Below are positions 42,301 to 54,500 of a DNA stretch of 64,000 nt, piece after piece. Both the position numbers and the translations under genes were made by a program. This stretch comes from Parasponia andersonii (Eukaryota; Streptophyta; Magnoliopsida; Rosales; Cannabaceae): contig JXTB01000162.1 in the NCBI GenBank assembly GCA_002914805.1, positions 145,908-209,907 on the forward strand. The letters run 5' to 3'. Every line of letters starts with the position of its first letter. Position 1 is the first letter of the stretch. Under the pieces are notes generated by a model that did not search any database, was not told the origin of the DNA, and saw nothing but the letters and a program-made list of their open reading frames with translations.

Positions 42301-44845
42301 AAGCTAAGAGAAATGAACGCAAATGAGAATTATAAGAATATTAGAATTAATTATATTACAAAGGATCAAAAATCACAAACATCGCAAGGCTTTCTGAGTT
42401 CTGACAATAAACAGATGACGACTTATTTCAAGAAAGAAAAATACAAACAGACAAAAAACAACAGCCTCTTTCATCCTTCTATAAATGTTATTGTTTCTTT
42501 ACAAGCAAGCACAGATGTAGTAGCCCTTTTAATTGAATTCAAGCAAGCAACTTGAGGAAAAGCAAGCTACACAGGCAAAGGCCTTCAACCAGAAGTTATG
42601 AAGTTGTAAATTAAACATACTTGTTCAGCACACAGATGCAATGCATTTTGTGAAAGTCCATCTGGCAATTTATTAGAACTTGCAGCTACTGACAGTGCCT
42701 CTGAAAGTTGTTCAATCGCAAAGGCTCCACTCTTTACAAGCATATCATGCTTAGTATCCCAAGCTTCTTTCACCTTTCTGAAAACAAAGTACAGAATTTA
42801 TAGAATGAGGAAAGAGCAGCTATATACAGGGAAATAGACATGACTAGTAGTAATTTGGACTCAAATGACTTTTTTAAGACTTTGAAAAATGACTTTTCTA
42901 ATAATGCCACAGTACAGGGGTTCACACAATTTGTGGTCACTATTGATTAATCCTAAGAAAGTCATAATTTTATGATCACAGATTGTGTGGCCCCCGTTAC
43001 ACAACAATGTGATACTACTAGAAAATTTATTTTCCAAAATGCTCCTACAAGAGCATTTTATTCCAAATTACTACTATCCATGTCAAATTCCCCCTATACA
43101 CCGACAAATCAATAAACTCAACAACCATTGGTATTATAACATGGAATATTTTGTCTCTGTTTGAATGTTCTAACCTAAGTATAGTCTTGAATCCTGGTCT
43201 TCCATACTTATCTTCAGGGGGAAAGTAAGTTCCACCCATGAGAGGTTTCAAATCAGGTGAAAGGAAGACACTCAATGGCCAACCTCCACCCCCATATAAA
43301 GCCTGCACGTACGTCATATATACCTGTGGCAATAAAAACCATATTTATTACAGACCACTAAAATAATGGAGAAAGGTGAAAGAATACGTTAATTACTACC
43401 CATGAACCGACTAATGAAATTGAATATGAAAAATGTAGAAACAGAATTCAAATGCGTATTCAGCGTCTCTCTCTCTGTACTCTCTCTTTTGGCTTGGCAT
43501 AACTTAGACCTGAAACCAAGCTCCTTAACTACAATCATCCAATGCATGCAGCTTTACCCGCAAAAACAGTGTGTTTTAGAAGTAACTTAAAAGCTAGAGT
43601 GGTTTTGCATGTAATAATGGGAGATTGAGTTAAACTGTTGACATCAATCTTTAAAAAATATTATAAAAAAAGTTCAATATTTTATGTTATAGAATTTAAA
43701 TACTGAGTTTCCTTTTGAAATAAGTAAATACACGAGCCATAAAATGATATTTTCTTTCCAAGAGATCACTATAATTGCCCAAAAATCAAAATAAAATTTG
43801 ATGAAAATTAAATAAATACATTACTCCAGAAAACCGAATGCAAAGCTTACCTTATCTACGTCAGGTCTTTCCTCTCGATCCACCTGTTGCACACTACCAT
43901 GTTAAACAGAAGTATTAAACGGTATATATACTTCAAAACAGATAAACTACATATTTACCGTTCAGAAAGAAGATAATTAGAAACTGTAAAGTATTTATAA
44001 ACCCATTACTCACCTTGATATTAACAAACCAATCATTTAGCAATTTAGCAACCCCTTCATCCTCAAAAGACTCCACCTCCATAACATGACACCTTGTGAA
44101 TAAAGTTTACAAGAGTGAGTGACACTTGCATTATTCATTCTCCATTTTAATGTGTAATGAAGTTTCGTTTAATCAGCTTCCACATTCCACATAAAAACTC
44201 ACCAGTGGCAAGTGCTATATCCGACTTCAAATGCCGCAGTACCAATAAGTAATTCATCAGAATTGAGTAAAGGTTAGTGTACTGCTCAGATGAAATGGTA
44301 CAATACTAGAACAGAACATGACTAGCAAAAAGGTCAGAATTGTGTTTACTTGACAAGAAGATGGGTACATCTCTCTTTCGAGCTTCGGCAAAAGCGTCTT
44401 CACCCCATGGATACCAATCAACCTTGGCAACATAGGAAGAAATTGTTTCAGAGGAAAAAAGCTTACACCTTTTAACAAACCCATTTCACCAAATTATCTG
44501 ATGAGTGAAAATCCCATCTCAAATTCACAATTACGCAGGCCAAAATTTTCTGGGCAACCAAACGTGGGTTCTGAGAAAGCGTAAAACGAGGAGGAGGAGA
44601 CTTACGGGGTTATGGGCATGTTGAAGAAGATAAGGACTATGCTCAGCGGCGAGGCGATTAGTGTGCTTGTGAGACTGCGATGTTTGATTGGATTTCTGTT
44701 CGGCCATGGATAAGACCTTGAGAGCGCAGATGGGTCGATGAGAAATGGGCCAGAGAGGCCAGGAAAGAGAAGGGAATATTGGGGGCGAATAAAGTAAGGT
44801 GGTTGTTCGGCGAGAGAGAAAGCAGCGGAAAGTGGATTTGAGCAT
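39309..44845 (-). CDS. SPATA20/YyaL-type protein (DUF255 thioredoxin fold plus six-hairpin domain)
   Basis: The model has 15 exons: 44845-44606, 44422-44350, 44224-44203, 44092-44014, 43883-43851, 43323-43175, 42777-42621, 42303-42063, 41810-41569, 41266-41003, 40921-40811, 40410-40186, 40098-39895, 39801-39625, 39512-39309. They sum to 2421 bp, 806 aa, open throughout. The family is conserved from bacteria (YyaL) to humans (SPATA20); its activity is not well established. Visible are [19 protein letters not shown], the redox-type STCHWCHVM with C110 and C113, [56 protein letters not shown] and [17 protein letters not shown]. The N-terminus (Arg/Ser-rich, no acids) looks like an organelle presequence; an upstream in-frame ATG at 45004 would add 53 residues. 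Exon 3 is only 22 nt, and intron 12 has a GC donor. Intron 6 contains a small hairpin repeat. Confidence 0.93.
42917..42995. repeat. Small foldback repeat in SPATA20-like intron 6
   Basis: The arms GGGGTTCACACAATTTGTGG (from 42917) and TGATCACAGATTGTGTGG (from 42973) are imperfect inverted copies of about 23 bp around a 33-bp AT-rich loop. This could be the remnant of a MITE. A target duplication is not clear. Confidence 0.55.
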
Positions 44846-46608
44846 GGAAAAATAAGAAGGAATGTAGGAGCAAAAAGAATTAAGAGAAGAAAATTTATAA
44901 TTATAGGTAGTGAGAGTGAGGAAGAGAAGGTGGTTGCTATTTGGAATGTTGACGATGGTTGAGGAGGAAGTGCCATGTGTGGGAAGCTGAAAATGACGAG
45001 GCAAACTGTGCCACGTGGAACTTGGGCTTCCAAGCCGCTTGGATACCTCTGATAGTTTAAAATTACTTTTCCAACCCCCCCCCCCCCCTACTACTTAGTC
45101 CTATAAAACTCATAATTTTTTTTTTACTCGTAGGCTGTGTGATCCCTCGTATAATGTTGTATATGGTTAGAAATGTCATTTTTTAAAATACTCGTAAAAT
45201 AAATAGCCATTTTAGTTCAAAGTCAAATTTCCTAATTCTGAACAATTGGCCCTGCTCTTATGCGAACAACCCATTTCTTAACGAACAATTAACCATTTCG
45301 TCCCCTATTTTTGCCCCCCAGCATGAATTTATTCACTTGTTTTTTGCCCCTTATCATTATTAGTGGCTAAGAACCAAATACTTATTTCACCTTCTATAAT
45401 GCGGGAGTATTAGTGGGTAAGAACCAAATAATTATTTCACCTTTACTTTTTTTTTTAAAAAAAATAAATATGAAATTATGCACTTTTTAGACCTTATTTC
45501 TAAAAATATTTCGTGACATTAACGAGTAAATACTATCACTATTATATTTTACATTTTTTTGCTTTTATGTTTTTTATGTATATTTAATCCTGTAACAAAA
45601 TATTTTTTTCCTAACCTCTTTTTAATTTATTTCATTTATATAATGATAAAAGCCATCATAGTAGAGATAAAAATCAAGAGGTAAAACGGCTATTGTTTTT
45701 TCTTGACTTAATTTGTGTTGGTCACGGTTTGGTTTAAGAGTGCTCGCTATTTGGAAGTAGAGATTAAGTAGCGGCAGATATTTTCTTATATTTTTCTTTA
45801 ATTTATAATAAGTAAAAATTATTAGATAAATTCTATTTTATAAAAAAAAAAAAATTGTCTCAGTTACCTTTAATGCACCACCGACTAATGTTGCGTTGTT
45901 TTCATGTTTTTCCTTTTTTGTGTGTGTGTCGTTTGTCTCTAAAACGACAAGCCGTTTTGCATAGAACTTTTGTAATCGTTTTTATCATATAGAAATGATA
46001 GGTCAATTTCTTAAATTAAAAAAACTTGATGTTAAGGTCCTAATCGAATTATTATCTTTGAAGAGTATTAAAAAGTTTAGACCAACAAAAAAAAAAACCA
46101 ACGAGTTCCATATAGAATAGAAATGCAAATCCTTCCACTACCCTCTTATAAAATGCCAATAATATTACTCATTACGTCCATAATATTCTAAAGAATTTGT
46201 TTTATTTTTCTTCTACGAATTACAATTATAACTTTTTTCTACATACAAAAATAAGAAACAATAGATTCCGTAAAGTCAGATTTGGGATTTTATGTCCATT
46301 ATTGGAGCCATGAGAGAACTCTATGTCCATTCTAGGAGGATGAAACAAGCTATTTGTTCTAACGTTAAAAAAAAAATAACAAATTTACCCTGTAATCAAC
46401 AATTTTTTCTTTACAAATTCAAATGGTTATACAATGCTCTTCCTATAGGAGTAACATGACCTACTCGACTAGTCCAGACGGCACCAAATACTCACATGCC
46501 TCAACATTGTCTCTCTATATATCATCAATGCCTCATTCAAACATTCATCTAAAAAATTTCCTAAAAATTATATGTATCAGTAGGATCAATGCTACAAAAT
46601 GCAAGAAA
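44846..46608. other. Spacer between APG3 and the SPATA20-like gene
   Basis: The right part next to 44845 is the leader of the SPATA20-like gene. A run of 13 C residues lies near 45077-45089. A tandem-like repeat of GTGGSTAAGAACCAAATA occurs near 45362 and 45414. About 45715-45845 may be a degenerate SINE. Otherwise I see nothing. The first bases upstream of 46609 are the APG3 3' UTR. Confidence 0.5.
45715..45845 (+). mobile_element. Possible degenerate SINE copy
   Basis: The head GGTTTGGTTTAAGAGTGCTC resembles the A-box region of the SINE at 34367, and the tail TTTAATTTATAATAAGTAAA and AATTATTAGATAAATTC resembles the shared SINE tail. A poly-A run ends it. No B-box or clear target duplication is left. 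Confidence 0.4.
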
Positions 46609-49600
46609 TCAGCCTGCTGAAGCCCCCACGGATTCAGCAAGCTCTTCTAGGAGCTCCTTCTGCTCTAGCGCAGAACAAGCCTGCAAGAAGCACCATTCCG
46701 GTGAAAGCAATTTCATCACAACCTATTCAACTTGTTACAATGTTGTACTCAAATTTGAAAGATTGAGAAGTAAGAACATGTCCAACGAAAAATATTAATA
46801 ATGTGGAAAAACTATACCTGAACTGCATTCTCTATATCACCATCAAGAAATGAGGTGAGCTCAAAGTTCATCTTTAACCGATGATCGGTAACTCTATTGT
46901 CCTAATTGAGGGGAACAAAGTCAAAGAGTGAAACAAGAAGAGGAACAAAGAGAGGGACAACGTGGACAAAGTGGAATGGTCCTGAACAAACACACAAAAA
47001 TTTTTAGTTTTAAGTACCTTGTAATTGTATGTCCGTATCTTTTCTGCCCGAGCACCAGTACCAACCTGCATTTGAACCGTGAATGAAAATACGACCGAAC
47101 AGGGAAATATACTTTGGGGCAACAGTAACTCACAGAAATACAAAGCTATCGATGTAAATAGTGAGTAACATTCAATAAGTTACCATCAAACAAAATCAAT
47201 TCAAAATGTGAAAGTTAATTCAAATGTTAATTGGAAACCTGTGATTTCCGTTGATTCCTTATCTGTTCCTGCTGCTCCCTTACCTTTATCTCATATCTGT
47301 AATATTGTCATTGGTTACAACAAATGCACCAATACAAAAAGGAAGAAAGCACATATCTTTGATTTTTAATAGAAGACCACCTTATGGGTCACTAACATTG
47401 ACCAGCAGCTATTTGGGGGGAAAAAAAAAAGGGGACCAACACCAACCTCTCATAGGCAATCAATATTTGGAATTTTTAAAATATCATTCACGAGTCAAAG
47501 AGTCAAAACTTAAACGACAGATTTGACATCACAATACCTCTAGTAAATATTTTATCTATGACAAATTAGATGAATGGTGACTTGATCTATTACCCACGCC
47601 AAGAAGTTGTTGTTAATCAGTTAGCATTTAGCAGGACTGTCTAGATTTGGCTTGGAGGCTTTTAATCAATTGGTAACAGTGGTTCTCACAATTTTGCTCG
47701 TAGCAACTGAAGGGCACGAGTCTTGTTCCGAAGTTGAGTTCTTTCTTCAGTACAAAAAATGCGAATTCCCGTTGGTTTGTGGAAAAGATCAACAGCTGTC
47801 TCAACCTTGTTGACATTTTGCCCTGCATGATAACCATGCATGATATACAACATAAGTAAAATTCTTTTCCTAAAGAGAAGTAAAAAGTGGCCACCAAATC
47901 ACTTGGGAGAGATATACTCTAAACAATTTCAGATTAATACCTCCAGCACCCCCTGATCTTGCTGTTGTTAGTTCAATATCCATTGGATCAATTACCACCT
48001 CCACTTCATCCGCCTGTATCAGATATTACATCAGCCAAAAAATCCTAATGAAATACAGAATTAAAAAAAAATCAAGGAGAGATTACAAAGGTAGTATATA
48101 CAGTATCCTAAATGAAAAATAGATCTGGCAAGATAATTAAGGATCAATGTGAAAAAGCTCATGGCCCAACGTGCACATAAACAACATCAATATGTGTATG
48201 TCCCCTACAGACTCCATGAGAAATTTGTCAATAATGAAAAAATTATATTCTACCTCTGGCATAATGGCAACTGTTGCTGTGGAAGTGTGCACACGACCCT
48301 GTGCTTCTGTTTGCGGTACACGTTGAACTCGATGAACACCAGACTCATATTTTAGTTTGCTGTAAACACGAGTGCCTTTGACCTCCATCACGTAGGTTTT
48401 GAAGCCTCCTTTCTCAGCCTTTAGAGAGAAAAACAGTAATGGAAAAAGAGAGGAAGAAAAAAATCTGTAACCCAGGTCAAATGAAATAGGATGCCTCCTG
48501 GGTACAATATTAGACAACTTACCTCAGAGCTTGAAACTGGAGCGAACTTCCAAGAATTCCTTTCACTGTACTTCTGATACATACGAACCTTAGTAAAAAG
48601 ATATTGGAAAAGCATCAGGGCCTGTTTAAAACAACTTCAGGAAAATAGTTTTATAAGATCATGAATATAATTTCATAATCTGTGTCAATAACAAAAACTC
48701 CATTTATATTTCACAAATCTGCAAGCTAAACAACTGATCTGATACAGGTTTTTTAGGATGGCTGAGGAAGCAGTCAAAGTCTTTCAAATTCAAGACCAGA
48801 AATTCTTTGAGTTATATATATATATAAACACAGAACATTTTCTAAGGTATCTGAAAAACTGGAAGGACAAAAGAAACATATACCTACAAGATCACCCGCC
48901 CAAAGTCCAGCCTCATCACCACCAGTACCGGCTCTCACTGGATAAAAGGGCAAAACAAATTTTAAAAGTCTGTATGAGACAGAACAAAATCCATGACGAA
49001 GGAGCATCTATGCTCAACAACAAAGAAAATACAACTAACAATTTAATGAATAGTTTCCCACTAAGAGGAGATTGTAATCAAACTTTTAAATCGACTTATT
49101 CAGCAATCCATAATTTCCATAGCTTGTTCCAGAACAACATACCAAAAAGCATCATAAAAACATGAAAAATAAAATAAAATAAAATAAAATAAAAAGTGGC
49201 TTCAGTTTGTCATGCATATTCTATTACAACTCAGTAAGAATAAGTTATGCCACAGGATATACATGTGTATGTTCCTATGGAACTCATACACACAGACAAG
49301 CATGTACATTCACCACCAATCACACTTCTCCACCAAACAAGGTTCCTGGTTCACAGTTAACCAGATCAATAATTCCTTGGAGAAAAGTCGAATACCTTCA
49401 AGCAATATGTTTCTCGCATCTAGAGGGTCACTTGGGAGAAGTAGCACCTAGCAATATAAAATTGAACATGAAAAATGGTAAAAGACTAGGAAGAAGACAA
49501 TTGAAAAATGAAGATGTCAAATTTTCAATTAGCTAAACGTTTAGAATGCATGAGCAACTTGGTCAAGTAGTACCAAATCACTCAAACTGAGGAATCAGAA

Positions 49601-50832
49601 GTTATTTAGCAGCAAATAACGCCAGAAAGACTTGGTAATTTAGAAAGGTATAAGTCTTTCATGCAAAAATACCTTAAGCTTTTCCTCGAGTTCCTTGATC
49701 TGACTGGATAAAGATTCAATTTCAAAAGCTATCATTTCTGCCATATCCTCATCATTACCATCTTCTTTTGCTAAAGCTGACATAGCAATACCAAGTGTTA
49801 ACACAAACCTTCAACATTTCAAAACAAATTTCTACAGAAGTACTCAATTCGGTAACATACAACATACCTCTAGTTTCTTCTAACTGCTTTTCACATTCCT
49901 TGAATCTCCTAAAGGCTGACACGACCTGTTTCACCAAAACCGTGAGAAACATTATGTCATAGAAACATCATAATTCATAGGCAGCACTGTTTACACCTAA
50001 AACTAGTATAGAAATAAACAAAAAATGATACCTCATCTAGTTCTGCCATCGATTGAGCCAGCTTTTGGTATTCGCTGGGATTCGAAACGACATCCGGATC
50101 AGCCAGCTTGTCCTGCAATTGAAAAATGTAACATGGAGCAAAAACCCACTACTGTAGCGGCAGCATCATGAAAGAGAACATACATAAATACATAGTTTTG
50201 TTTCGTAACTATACCCATTTGTGGAATCATGCAAAATCAGCTAAACCCATTCTTGCAATTGTGTTTGAGATCCATATGTTCAAAAACTACCATCTAAAAC
50301 TAAAAAAAAAAATTACGAAAGAAAAGTCTTGGAGAGTTTTCAATGGAGGCTCTGGCTCCATCCATTCAGAAATTACACCCAATTTTTCTACTCATTGGCC
50401 AAATTTGATTTTTCTTAATTTATAAGTACTGATTCTCTGGACAGCCAAACAGGATTCATCAATGTAAAGCTATTTCCATACCGATAATTCTTTCCACGTC
50501 TTCTCAGCCGATTCCAGCTTCGTTATCAAATACGGCTCCTGTAAATCATTACCAACGAAATGGGATAAAAAAAAAATTTCTAAAAAAAAAAAAAAAAAAG
50601 GGCCGACGACTCCGTTTGTTTCTCGGGAAAGAAACAGTTTCCCGGTAAAAACAATAAATGCGAGAAAAAAGAATAGCTTATAAAGTGGACAAACCGCCAT
50701 GCAAATAAGTCTCCGAGGTCTGGGCGGAGGTTTAAGCACCAGAGGACTTCTCGAGGAGGGCTCGCGAAAACGATGTCGTACTGAAAAGTTAAGCACTCGA
50801 GCCGTAATTGAACTCGTCGTTAAGCTACTCAT
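46609..50832 (-). CDS. APG3: Chloroplast peptide chain release factor 1 (APG3)
   Basis: RF1-type factors recognise UAA and UAG and release the finished protein from the organelle ribosome. APG3 is the plastid member, needed for normal chloroplast development in Arabidopsis. The model has 15 exons: 50832-50695, 50538-50482, 50112-50032, 49925-49868, 49776-49673, 49447-49396, 48937-48888, 48588-48523, 48418-48254, 48013-47941, 47822-47690, 47296-47239, 47065-47018, 46901-46818, 46680-46609. They sum to 1239 bp, 412 aa, open throughout. The first 46 residues are Ser/Arg/Pro-rich with no acidic residue apart from one Glu, as in a plastid transit peptide. The catalytic GGQ is at 281-283 in [20 protein letters not shown], with [20 protein letters not shown] upstream. 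The in-frame codon before the ATG at 50844 is TTG, so I start at 50832. The plastid rather than mitochondrial call rests on overall resemblance to Arabidopsis APG3. Confidence 0.93.
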
Positions 50833-51539
50833 TATTGATACCAAAAGCCAAGGTTTTCGAGATAGGAGGAGTGAAACCAGTAATGGTGGCAGTGTTGCAG
50901 AGCGTAACGACGAATATGTGGCGCTTGGAAGAGATAGTGTTTGATTAAGGGGTCTGTTTGGAACATAGTTTATTGTATTCCGTTAGCGGGGTCGGGTTTG
51001 CCCACGTACCGGTTAGCCAACAAAGTTTTAGACCGGGATAGTTAAAAATAAAATTAAGGTCACATTTACGGGTCCGACAAAGTGATCAAGAGGGAATGGG
51101 AAAGATTAAGATTTTGTATATGTGTAACTGGCTGATATATAACACATAAAAGGTGCAAATTTTGTATTTTATTTCTTTTTTATTAAGCATTAGTATAAAT
51201 ACTTTAAATATAGTATATTTGGTGTTAATTAATTTTACTCTTGCATTGGTAATGATTTTGTTGATTACAATATTATAATTTGACTAAGATGAATCAAAAT
51301 GAAATTGTTGCAAATGAATTTGAACAACGTGAAATAAAATAAGGTGATCGATTTAGTAGAACTAATATGTTTTGCTCCCTTCGTAAGCCGTTACTGAAAT
51401 TAGTTCATTAATCTTTCTAATTTGTGCAATCAACCTCTTCAAGCCACAATCATTCTTTTAAATGATTCGCCAAAGCATTATGTAAACAAGAAGAACAACG
51501 AAAATAAGAAATGATAAGTTTGTTTTATTGCTTCCGTCC
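50833..51539. other. Upstream region of APG3
   Basis: About 50833-51020 is GC-richer and probably holds the promoter and leader of APG3 on the minus strand. Beyond it the DNA becomes AT-rich with no gene in sight. Confidence 0.5.
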
Positions 51540-54500
51540 ATAATTTTTGGATAGGAAAAAATCATACTTATCTTTGATTAGGAAATAATCATACTTATCT
51601 TCGATTTTAATTAACTTATATATTATTAGTCCATCTTTTATTTGTGAGAGTGTGTTTGGGCATTGTTCTTTAAGTTGTTTGAATGATATAAATAGTCTTG
51701 AATTATATCTGTTGTGTTATTTTTCTCTTGGATTTTCAACTTATATAATAATAGATATTAAATTATATAATTATTACGATGATGATTATTTTGTTATAAA
51801 TTGTTAAATATTTAACAGAATTAAATCACCACATAGCATACAGTTTGGTAATTATGATAAAAAAAATAAGATTTAAAATTTTTAACTTATATAATAGACT
51901 ACTAAGATTTATGAAATTATTACAGCAATGACATTTTTTCACAAATTGTTAAATTTTTAATATAAATACGTATTGTGTCAAAGTGCACAGTTTAATAATT
52001 ATGACTAAAATGATATTTTGACTCATAAAAATAAATTATTTCTAGTTATATAGTTTGTCCACAACTATTTTATCTTTAAAAACTAACAATTTGTGACAAA
52101 TAAGTCATTGTTATAACAATTGCATAATTCAAGAGTTATTACTGTATAAGTTGAAAATTTAGGGGTATAAAATGATACCATGAATATAAATTAAGGATCA
52201 TTACTATCATGACCCAAAACCCGGGCCAGTGGCAGAAGAGAAATTTCACAAAGATGGAAAATTCCTTGATTTATTTGAAAAGTGTCAAAAGTTCTAGTTT
52301 TTATAAAAACGGTTCATTCAAATAAAATAATCAGAATTCATCCCGTGAACTACTCCCACAGTTCGTATATACCATTAAACATAGACTGAATAATAATTAA
52401 AAATCACAAAGTCACATAAAAGGCCAAGCATCACCATCATCCACAACAAAAGTCAAATACCAAAATGGCATACATAAGTTCGTAGACAAAATAGAAAGCA
52501 GTAATCTTGGTTCAATGCTAATACAAAACCCAAACAATCCAAACACCAAGACGACAAACTTTTAGCATTACTAAGAGATGAACTGCAATCAAGATGACCT
52601 CTTACTCCTCTTGATCACCGAGATCGCAGTGGATACCACCTGAGAAAGAATGTAGGGGGTGAGCATAAAATACCCAGTAGGAAAAATAATTACCTCGATC
52701 GAAAATATTTTAGTGATGGGGAATTTCTACATAGTTAGTTTAGTCCAAAACATACATATATATATAATCCAAACCGGAAATCCATATATATATAAAAAGT
52801 AGTGTAATCAAAACTATTCAATTCATATGCACATGACACAAATCAACCCATACCCATGAGCTCTCATCCTCTCATCTGTGAAAACCCAAGATGATGGCAC
52901 TAAGTATGCTTAACAGCCGGCCTCATACCTAAGCCCATACCCGGAGGGGACATCCGTGTGTCGCCTACCAAACCTGGAGGGAAAACCGAATTGCCTACGC
53001 CTGCCAAATGGGGAGATAATCAGAAGTAACAAAACCCCGTGCGAGTTTACGGACTTTCACTGACGGTGGAGCACGCAGCGCCACACTATAAACCCACGAT
53101 GCTAATACGGTGCTTATGTATGATCTTATGACACGTGCAATACAGAATTGAAGCGTGAAAATAATCATGCTCTAGTTTTTCAGTAAAATTAGCATACTAG
53201 ATTTTCATAGAAAAACGGGCAGCATAACGGCCTTATTTTTAATATACCCAAAATAACATACACTCAGAAAATTCCCAGAGCAATACATTATGTATCTCAT
53301 ACAACCAAGTCTCATCACAGATATTTGAGTAACAAAAAATCACATTTTTTCTCATATGTTGCAGAAAATAAGTTTTATTCGAAAACGATATAAAATACAG
53401 GTAATTGAATCCCTACCTCGCTTGAATAGCAATACTACGCTATCGAATCTTCAAGGTGTCATTGACGATCGTTCGGAGGGTCGGGAACCAATTTCAAGCC
53501 CTCGATCGTCCTCTTGCGAAAAATCAACTTCTTACCGGAGCTTCAATTCCACAAACGGACCTTTTCGCTGAATTCCTAGCACCCAAAATAGCTAGATTAG
53601 ACATATAACTTNGAATGGTGGCCGGAATCGTCACCGGTGACGAAAAAACCGAAACGACTCCAACAGCTTCAATGGAGGTTTTTCGGCGAATCAGACGACG
53701 GCAACGGAGTTTCGGTGCAGCATGGGGTCCTTCGCCAGTCGGTGGAACGGGTGCACGGTGGCTGGAGCAGCGGTCGTGGTTTCCTCCGGTAGTGAGGCCG
53801 AGAAACGCAGAGAGAGAGAGGGAGAAGTCGGGGGAGAAGAGAGAGAAGAGAGAAGAGATAAAAGAAAAGGACAGGGCACGTTGCCCTGTCTTATAGGACT
53901 ATGCAATTTTTTCAAAAATTGCACATAAGTCCCCAAATTTCAAATCTCTATCAAAACTTACAATTTAGTCCTTTTACACAAAACTTTTGCAATTTAATCC
54001 CCACAATATATTATCCGGAAAATTGGTAAATTGTCCAAATTACCCTCCCAAAATCCGGATTTTTACAATTACTATATTTAACCCTTTATTTTAAGTTCCA
54101 ATGTCTAATACATAGAATAAATTAGATTTTTTTTCATTTTTTATGATTATAGTTCATTCATTTTATTTTTCGATAAGAGAAAATCATACTTATTCTCGAT
54201 TTTAATTAACTTATGTATTATTAGTCCATCTTTTTTTTGTGAGAGTGTGTGCGGGCATTGTTCTTAAGTTGTTTGAATGATATTAATAGTCTTGAATTAT
54301 ATTTGTTGTGCTATTTTTCTCTTGGATTTTCAACTTATATAATAATGGTTATTAAATTATATAATTATTACAATAATGATTATTTTATCATAAATTATTA
54401 CATATTTAACAGAATTTAATCACTACATAGCACACAATTTGGTAATTATGATTTAAAAAAATAAGATTTTAAATCTTTAATTTATATAATAGACTACCAA

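Noticed and set aside
44846-45004. Upstream in-frame ATG of the SPATA20-like gene
   Set aside because: It would add 53 residues ahead of what already looks like a presequence; the ATG at 44845 fits the family length better. Not excluded.
53615-53936. Overlapping open frames on both strands near 53.7 kb
   Set aside because: They lie inside the solo-LTR-like insertion in a GA-rich stretch; no recognisable domain.
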